A stretch of 12,093 bases of DNA. Source: an uncultured Desulfobacterales bacterium. GTDB lineage: Bacteria > Desulfobacterota > Desulfobacteria > Desulfobacterales > G020354645. The notes below the pieces were generated by a model, which did not search any database, was not told the DNA's origin, and saw nothing but the letters and a program-made list of their open reading frames with translations. This document shows, one piece after another, positions 7,653-12,093 of the stretch (position 1 is the stretch's first letter; each line of letters begins with the position of its first letter). Made by a program: the position numbers and the translations under genes. The stretch covers positions 14,264 through 26,356 of the forward strand of contig CAMYNZ010000046.1 in assembly GCA_947259865.1 (NCBI GenBank), read 5' to 3'.

Positions 7653-8495
7653 ATGTTTGAAGCGTTACAGTTTGAGTTCATGCAAAATGCCTTAATTGCC
7701 GGTTTGCTGGCCAGTGTGATTTGCGGCATTATGGGGACCCTGGTGGTAGTCAATCGCATTGTATTTTTGTCCGGCGGCATTGCGCATGCGGCCTATGGGG
7801 GTATAGGCCTTGCGGTTTTTTTCGGATGGCCCTACATGCTCGGCACCCTGGGATTCTCCCTGCTGGCTGCCCTGGTTATGGCCGCCGTGGCACTCCGGGC
7901 CAAACACCGAACGGATGCCATTATCGGTGTAATTTGGGCTGTCGGTATGGCCGTGGGGATTATTTTGCTCGATCTAACACCGGGTTATAACGTTGATTTG
8001 ATGAGCTATCTTTTCGGCAGTATCCTGGCCGTACCGAATTCGGATCTCTGGATTATGTCCATCGTCGGCCTAGTGATAATTGGCACGGTGACGTTTTTCT
8101 ACGATGATTATCTGGCGATGTCCTATGATGAAGAATTCGCGCAGATCAGGGGAGTACGGGTAAAATTTTTATACTTTTTGCTCATCAGCCTGCTGGCGGT
8201 ATCGATCGTTATGATCATCCAGGTGGTCGGCTTAATTCTCGTGATCGCTCTTTTGACCATACCGCCTTTCATTGCCGAAAAACACGCAAAATCCCTTTTT
8301 AAAATGATGGTTATATCCTGTGTGCTGAGCATTATTTTTACCTTGACGGGCCTGTGGCTGTCCTATGCGTTTAATCTGACCTCAGGAGCGTCGATTATTT
8401 TGGTTGCCGCAACCGGTTTTCTGGTTTCACTTGGATTGGATGGGTTGTTGGCGGTCAGCAGGGGGGTCAGGGCCACTGCGGGAATTGTTGATTAA
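7653..8495 (+). CDS. znuB: ZnuB-like membrane permease of metal ABC importer
   Basis: This is the inner-membrane channel subunit of the importer (ABC-3 permease family). The 280-residue product is hydrophobic throughout, with about eight membrane segments. Family hallmarks include the early GIMGTLVVVNRIVFLSGGIA and HAAYGGIGLA stretches and the long loop DEEFAQIRGVRV that contacts the ATPase, followed by the conserved late segment VVGLILVIALLTIPPFIAE. I chose the ATG at 7653. AGGA lies eight bases upstream inside the end of znuC, and the protein then begins like its relatives. Upstream in-frame starts would overlap znuC further. It is the last gene of the operon and converges on the tnaA pseudogene. 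Confidence 0.92.
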   Translation: MFEALQFEFMQNALIAGLLASVICGIMGTLVVVNRIVFLSGGIAHAAYGGIGLAVFFGWPYMLGTLGFSLLAALVMAAVALRAKHRTDAIIGVIWAVGMAVGIILLDLTPGYNVDLMSYLFGSILAVPNSDLWIMSIVGLVIIGTVTFFYDDYLAMSYDEEFAQIRGVRVKFLYFLLISLLAVSIVMIIQVVGLILVIALLTIPPFIAEKHAKSLFKMMVISCVLSIIFTLTGLWLSYAFNLTSGASIILVAATGFLVSLGLDGLLAVSRGVRATAGIVD

Positions 8496-8497
8496 TG

Positions 8498-8512
8498 GCG
8501 GCAAGATGCCGC
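8498..8512. repeat. Hairpin GCGGCA-AGA-TGCCGC after znuB
   Basis: A perfect 6-bp stem with a 3-base loop begins three bases after the znuB stop. No T-run follows, so intrinsic termination is doubtful. Its central 13 bases are also found, on the opposite strand, at 4103-4115 at the inner edge of the right terminal repeat of the cysS-upstream element. This hints at a common repeat word in the genome. Confidence 0.45.
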
Positions 8513-8589
8513 TTCCTCTGTTCATATTGGATGGGATTTAGTAAACATCACGGTGTTTAAAAATTGGTGGGAGTGGCTTCGACTCGACT

Positions 8590-8640
8590 GCCTTCGACAA
8601 GCTCAGGCCCCGAGCGTGCCGAGGGGAGCTCGTCGCAGGC
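8590..8640. repeat. Imperfect inverted repeat of the CCTTCGACAAGCTCAGG type
   Basis: CCTTCGACAAGCTC (8591-8604) pairs with GAGCTCGTCGCAGG (8626-8639) at 12 of 14 positions, and G8590/C8640 extends the stem. The 21-base middle is GC-rich. The word CTTCGACAAGCTCAGG is one I recall as a widespread intergenic repeat in many bacterial genomes. It sits between the convergent znuB and tnaA genes, where such repeats often accumulate. Confidence 0.55.
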
Positions 8641-8723
8641 CAGCCACCAGATGTACGTTAAAAAAGTCTGCGGAACAGTTGCCAGGCTTTTGCCCTGCAT
8701 CCGGATGAAAAGATGAAATTTCG

Positions 8724-10078
8724 TCATACCGGTTCAAACCTTGCCGTGAAGTGCCGTAATACGGCCGGCTCGTAGGTTATGCGCATTCCTTTAATTTTCG
8801 TTCGCTGCTGGAACACCGCCTCAACGCATTCCACCACATAGTCCATGTGGCTCTTGGTGTAGACTCGGCGTGGTATGGCCAGACGCACCAGTTCCATTCT
8901 GGCCGGTTTAAACGCACCGCTGTCAGGATCCGTCCTGCCGAACATGATGCTGCCGATTTCGCAAGACCGGATCCCGCCGTGCAGATAAAGTTCACAGGCG
9001 AGCGCCTGGCCGGGGAATTCATGGGGCGGTATGTGCGGCAAAAAAGCCTTGGCGTCCACGTAGATGGCATGACCACCGGGTGGTTTAAAAATAGGTACGC
9101 CCAGTCGGGTTAATTTTTCTCCGACGTATGTGACCGATCGAATTCTGTATTTGAGGTAGTCTTCTTCCAGGACTTCCTGGAGTCCTTGCGCAAGGGCCTC
9201 CAGATCGTGGCCGGCCAGACCGCCGTAACCACCAGGATGTTCCTGGCCTGCTGGGCGAGCGCGTCGTCATTGACGGCCAGAAATCCTCCGATATTAACCA
9301 GCGCGTCTTTTTTACCGCTCATCGTACAACCATCTGCCCAGGAGAACATTTCACGTGCGATTTCCCGAACAGACCTTTTACGATAACCCTTTTCCCGCAG
9401 TTTGATGAAGTAGGCATTTTCAGCAAACCGGCAAGCATCAAGGAAAAACGGAATCCCATTCTCCCGGCATATTTCGGCGGTTTTGCGGATATTTTCCATG
9501 GACACCGGTTGGCCGCCGGCGGAGTTGTTGGTTACGGTAAGCATACACAGCGGTATTGCATGGGGGCCTTTCTTTTGGACGATGGCCTGCAGTCCGGTTA
9601 GATCCATATTGCCTTTAAAATCGCCTTCAACGTCTGGCTCCGATCCTTCAGGTACCGGAAGATCCAGAGCAACTGCACCGCTGTTCTCGATATTGGCCCG
9701 GGTGGTATCAAAGTGGGTATTATTGGGGATGACTTTTCCTTCAGCGCCCATGATGCTGAAAAGGATTTTTTCGGCGGCCCGGCCTTGATGGGTGGGAATT
9801 ATGTGTCTTAATCCGGTTATCTCCTTTACGGCTTTTTCGAAGCGGTAGAAACTTCTTGAACCCGCGTAAGCTTCATCCCCTTCGATGATGCCGGCCCATT
9901 GCCTGGCACTCATGGCCGCTGTGCCGCTATCGGTCAGCAGATCGATTAACACGTCCTCCGAGTGGAGGTTAAACAGATTATAACCGGCTTGCGCAAGAAT
10001 CTGTTGCCGTTCTTCCCGTTCGGTAAATCGGATGGGTTCAATCATTTTAATCTTGAAAGGTTCGATGATCGTTTTCAT
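8724..10078 (-). pseudogene. tnaA: Tryptophanase (tryptophan indole-lyase), frameshifted by an apparent 19-bp deletion
   Basis: The intact enzyme is PLP-dependent and splits L-tryptophan to indole, pyruvate and ammonia. The first frame (10078 down to 9227) encodes 284 good residues with Tyr71, Asp214, Arg217 and the PLP Lys257 (SGKKD), the same numbers as in tyrosine phenol-lyase. Asp124 and the Ile in RSCEIGS, where phenol-lyase has Thr and Arg, favour tryptophan as substrate. At 9227 homology jumps by one frame to YGGLAGHD and continues unbroken for 167 residues to the stop at 8724. Six residues (TEGxPT or similar) plus one base are missing, so 19 bp are gone; restored length would be about 457, as expected. 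Past the break, the first frame runs on as unrelated sequence to 9110. A good AAAGGA lies six bases before the ATG. Decay seems recent, but an assembly error cannot be excluded. Confidence 0.88.
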
Positions 10079-10208
10079 GATTAGTCCTTTACTGAAAATT
10101 AAGCATGGGAGGCGTACTTAAAAGGCCGTGGATTTTTCCTGCGTTACATCTTGTATTAGCGGAATGAATCATCATCAGCGAAATTAAGAAACCGCCCCAA
10201 TTTTTTCG

Positions 10209-11381
10209 TTACTTAGGGTGCCGGTTTTTTTTACTCAGGCTGGCACGTTTAATGGCATTTTTACCGAATTTGTGGGTAATCGTATCCAGGGTCCGGTCCA
10301 GTTTTTCCCAGTGGTCATCTTTTTTTTGGGTCTCGTCAAAAAGGCTCAGCTGAACGGGCAATTCCACAGAAACCAGACCGGATACGCCCACCCCGATCAA
10401 CCGCACCTGCCTTTTTAAGGGATATCCGTCCAAAAGAAGCGAGGCCTCGAGAAAAATTTTGTCCGAGGATTGAGTCGGAACTGTCAGGGTCGTATTCCGG
10501 GTAACCTGTTTGAAATCGGCATGTTTTAGTTTAAGTACAATTGTTTTGGCGCGCATGCCCAGCTTTCTCAACTGTTTGGCAACATCCTGGGAATGTTTTA
10601 GAAGATATTTGTCCAGCAGCTGCCGGTTACGCGTATCCTGAGAAAGGGTTTGCTCTGAGCTGACCGACTTGTGCCGCGAAGAGGGACTAACCGGCGTATC
10701 GTCAATCCCGGCTGCCAGTTCCAATAATCTTTTGCCGTATTTACCGAATCTGTCTCGTATTAATTTTTCGGGAAACTGTTTTACCTCACCCAGGGTCTTG
10801 ATGCCCAACAGTGCGAACTGGGTATGTGTTTTTTTGCCGACGCCGGGGACTTTTTGAATCGGCAGCGCATCGATAAATGCCGGTACCTCCTCCGCTGAGA
10901 TCACCGTTAAGCCGTCCGGTTTGTGCATATCCGATGCTATCTTGGCCAGAAATCTGATGGGGGCGATCCCGACCGAACAGGTCAGGTCCACGGTTTCTTT
11001 TACGATCTCCTTTATGCTTGCACCGATTTCTGCCGCTGACCCGTGCAGTTTATCGCAGTCGCTGATGTCCATGTAAGCTTCATCGATGGATACCGGTTCC
11101 ACCAGGGGGGTGAAATCTTTCAAAAGGGACATGACCGTGTCTGATACTTCTTTGTAGCGTTCAAACCTGGGCGGCATGAATATGCCTTGCGGACATAACT
11201 GTTTGGCCTGAAATATCGGCATGGCGGAGTGGACACCGCATTTTCTGGCGGCATAACTGGCGGTCGAGACAACCCCCCGATTGGTGGTACCCCCGACGAT
11301 GACACATTTGTCCCGGAGCTCGGGTTGGTCCAGTTGTTCTACAGAGGCATAAAATGCATCCATATCGATGTGGAGTATCAT
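10209..11381 (-). CDS. dinB: DNA polymerase IV (Y-family translesion polymerase)
   Basis: DinB is an error-prone polymerase that copies past damaged bases. The 390-residue protein shows the catalytic Asp6 and Asp8 region (HIDMDAFYASVE) and Asp100/Glu101 (SIDEAYMD). The steric-gate position holds Tyr11, where E. coli has Phe13. The helix-hairpin-helix motif KVPGVGKKT lies near 177-185, and the little-finger domain follows. The clamp-binding motif QLSLF is at 344-348, and a tail of about 42 residues (LDRTLDTITHKFGKNAIKRA and basic end) follows it, a common arrangement. The ATG at 11381 fits the family start but has no visible Shine-Dalgarno; a heptamer repeat lies directly upstream instead. The gene is divergent from the NifA-like gene. 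No E. coli-type LexA box is visible, so SOS control is unproven. Confidence 0.95.
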   Translation of the reverse strand: MILHIDMDAFYASVEQLDQPELRDKCVIVGGTTNRGVVSTASYAARKCGVHSAMPIFQAKQLCPQGIFMPPRFERYKEVSDTVMSLLKDFTPLVEPVSIDEAYMDISDCDKLHGSAAEIGASIKEIVKETVDLTCSVGIAPIRFLAKIASDMHKPDGLTVISAEEVPAFIDALPIQKVPGVGKKTHTQFALLGIKTLGEVKQFPEKLIRDRFGKYGKRLLELAAGIDDTPVSPSSRHKSVSSEQTLSQDTRNRQLLDKYLLKHSQDVAKQLRKLGMRAKTIVLKLKHADFKQVTRNTTLTVPTQSSDKIFLEASLLLDGYPLKRQVRLIGVGVSGLVSVELPVQLSLFDETQKKDDHWEKLDRTLDTITHKFGKNAIKRASLSKKNRHPK

Positions 11382-11389
11382 GGGCTAGG

Positions 11390-11424
11390 GTTCAGGGTTG
11401 TGAGTTCAAGGTTCAAGGTTGAAT
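11390..11424. repeat. Five degenerate tandem heptamers (GTTCAAG) upstream of dinB
   Basis: Read on the plus strand, five consecutive 7-base units follow one another in phase: GTTCAGG, GTTGTGA, GTTCAAG, GTTCAAG and GTTGAAT. Two are identical and the others differ by one to three bases. The array begins nine bases upstream of the dinB start codon, in its leader, where a ribosome-binding site would be expected. Confidence 0.6.
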
Positions 11425-11481
11425 TTCAGACGCGAAACTTTACAATGCAGAACGACTTTTTACTCCTTGATTCTTTGCCTC

Positions 11482-11526
11482 AAATGGTGTTTATTACAAA
11501 TTTGTAAAATTATGTGTACACCATTT
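11482..11526. promoter_or_regulatory. Nested palindromes in the divergent dinB / NifA-like regulator gap, candidate operator
   Basis: A perfect 14-bp palindrome TTACAAATTTGTAA (11494-11507) and a perfect 8-bp palindrome GTGTACAC (11514-11521) lie side by side. A 9-bp inverted repeat encloses the array: AAATGGTGT at 11482-11490 and ACACCATTT at 11518-11526. The array ends 31 bp before the regulator ATG. The symmetry suggests binding of a dimeric repressor or activator, perhaps autoregulation. It does not match the LexA box of E. coli nor the TGT-N10-ACA site of NifA. Confidence 0.45.
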
Positions 11527-11557
11527 CATTTTTGAAACAAAATAAGGATTTGGAATT

Positions 11558-12093
11558 ATGAGCACCCTCAAACCCATCGAAGAAGTCACTTTGCTTTATG
11601 AAATCAGTGAAGCACTCAATGAGCATTTGGAGCTTAAAAAATCTTTATATAAGGTTTTGGACATCCTGTCCAGCTCAATGAATATGGTGCGCGGGACCGT
11701 AACGATCCTTGATCAACTGCGCAGCGAAATCAATATTATTGTTGCTCATGGCTTAGCGCAAACGGCTATGGCCAAAGGCAAATATAAACTCGGTGAGGGG
11801 GTTACCGGTCGTGTTATCCAATCCGGTAAAGGAGTGGCCATACCTCGCATCAGCAAGGAACCGCTGTTTCTGGATCGCACGGCTACCAGGAAAACCAGAA
11901 CATTCAAGGAGCTGTCTTTTATCTGTGTGCCCATAAAGAAAGGACGTCAGGTGATCGGTGCCCTGAGTGTAGACCGCCCCTTCGATGAATCATACAACCT
12001 CAAGGAGGGACAAAAGCTTTTATCGGTGGTGGCAACCATGGTTGCCCGCCATGTGATTAACCTTGAAACAATCAGGCTTGAAAAAGAAAAATT
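11558..12093 (+). CDS. NifA-like sigma-54-dependent activator, N-terminal GAF domain (3' end cut off by window)
   Basis: The frame opens at the ATG at 11558, with AAGGA nine bases upstream, and stays open for 178 codons to the window edge. The residues form a GAF sensory domain. An amphipathic start (VTLLYEISEALNEHLELKKS) leads to MVRGTVTILD, then AHGLAQ, KLGEGVTGRVIQSGKGVAIP, SKEPLF, ELSFICVPIKKG and IGALSVDRPF. This order and wording are those of NifA, the activator of nitrogen-fixation genes, which would continue with an AAA+ domain contacting sigma-54 and a DNA-binding helix-turn-helix. None of those downstream parts is visible, so a two-component or other GAF protein remains possible. 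No nif genes are in the window. It is transcribed divergently from dinB, with a palindromic array in front. Confidence 0.75.
   Translation, partial: MSTLKPIEEVTLLYEISEALNEHLELKKSLYKVLDILSSSMNMVRGTVTILDQLRSEINIIVAHGLAQTAMAKGKYKLGEGVTGRVIQSGKGVAIPRISKEPLFLDRTATRKTRTFKELSFICVPIKKGRQVIGALSVDRPFDESYNLKEGQKLLSVVATMVARHVINLETIRLEKEK

Noticed and set aside
10082..10168. TnaC-like leader peptide before tnaA
   Set aside because: A short open frame starting ATGATGATT exists on the minus strand, but it has no ribosome-binding site and no Trp codon, which TnaC-type control needs.
11494..11521. LexA box or NifA upstream site for the divergent genes
   Set aside because: The palindromes do not match CTGT-N8-ACAG, and TGT/ACA pairs occur only at spacings of 0, 5 or 12, not 10. 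No -24/-12 sigma-54 promoter was seen.

Overview
The window looks like an ordinary chromosomal stretch of a moderate-GC, Gram-negative-type anaerobe. Evidence for this is lgt, a periplasmic solute-binding protein with a signal peptide, a tryptophan indole-lyase gene and a NifA-like regulator. The gene style (KMAKS-type cysS, NifA-type GAF domain, hairpin-rich intergenic repeats) would suit a Desulfobacterota-like sulfate reducer. That placement is an inference from memory of such genomes, not something the sequence proves.

Layout: 1-1638 (+) is the 3' part of a Zn/Cd/Pb-type P1B ATPase that enters from the left edge. Convergent to it, 1715-2530 (-) is a ZIP-family metal permease. After a 0.5-kb gap come lgt (3038-3895, +) and cysS (4154-5551, +). 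A small non-coding element with terminal inverted repeats and an apparent target-site duplication lies between them, its right end just before the cysS start. A 367-bp gap rich in palindromes follows, then a tight znuA-znuC-znuB operon (5919-8495, +) for zinc or related metal uptake. Beyond a convergent gap with two hairpin repeats lies a tnaA pseudogene (8724-10078, -), broken by one apparent 19-bp deletion. Then come dinB (10209-11381, -) and, divergent from it, the N-terminal GAF part of a NifA-like activator (11558 to the right edge, +). A nested palindromic array sits between these last two.

How the genes relate: three metal transport systems (P1B export, ZIP permease, ZnuABC import) lie within 8.5 kb and suggest local clustering of zinc homeostasis, although no Zur-type regulator or clear Zur box is visible. 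Lgt, CysRS, TnaA and DinB are unrelated housekeeping or catabolic functions. I see no new multi-gene system. The most informative signals are the MITE-like insertion before cysS, the freshly broken tnaA, the heptamer repeat where the dinB ribosome-binding site should be, and the nested palindromes between dinB and the regulator.
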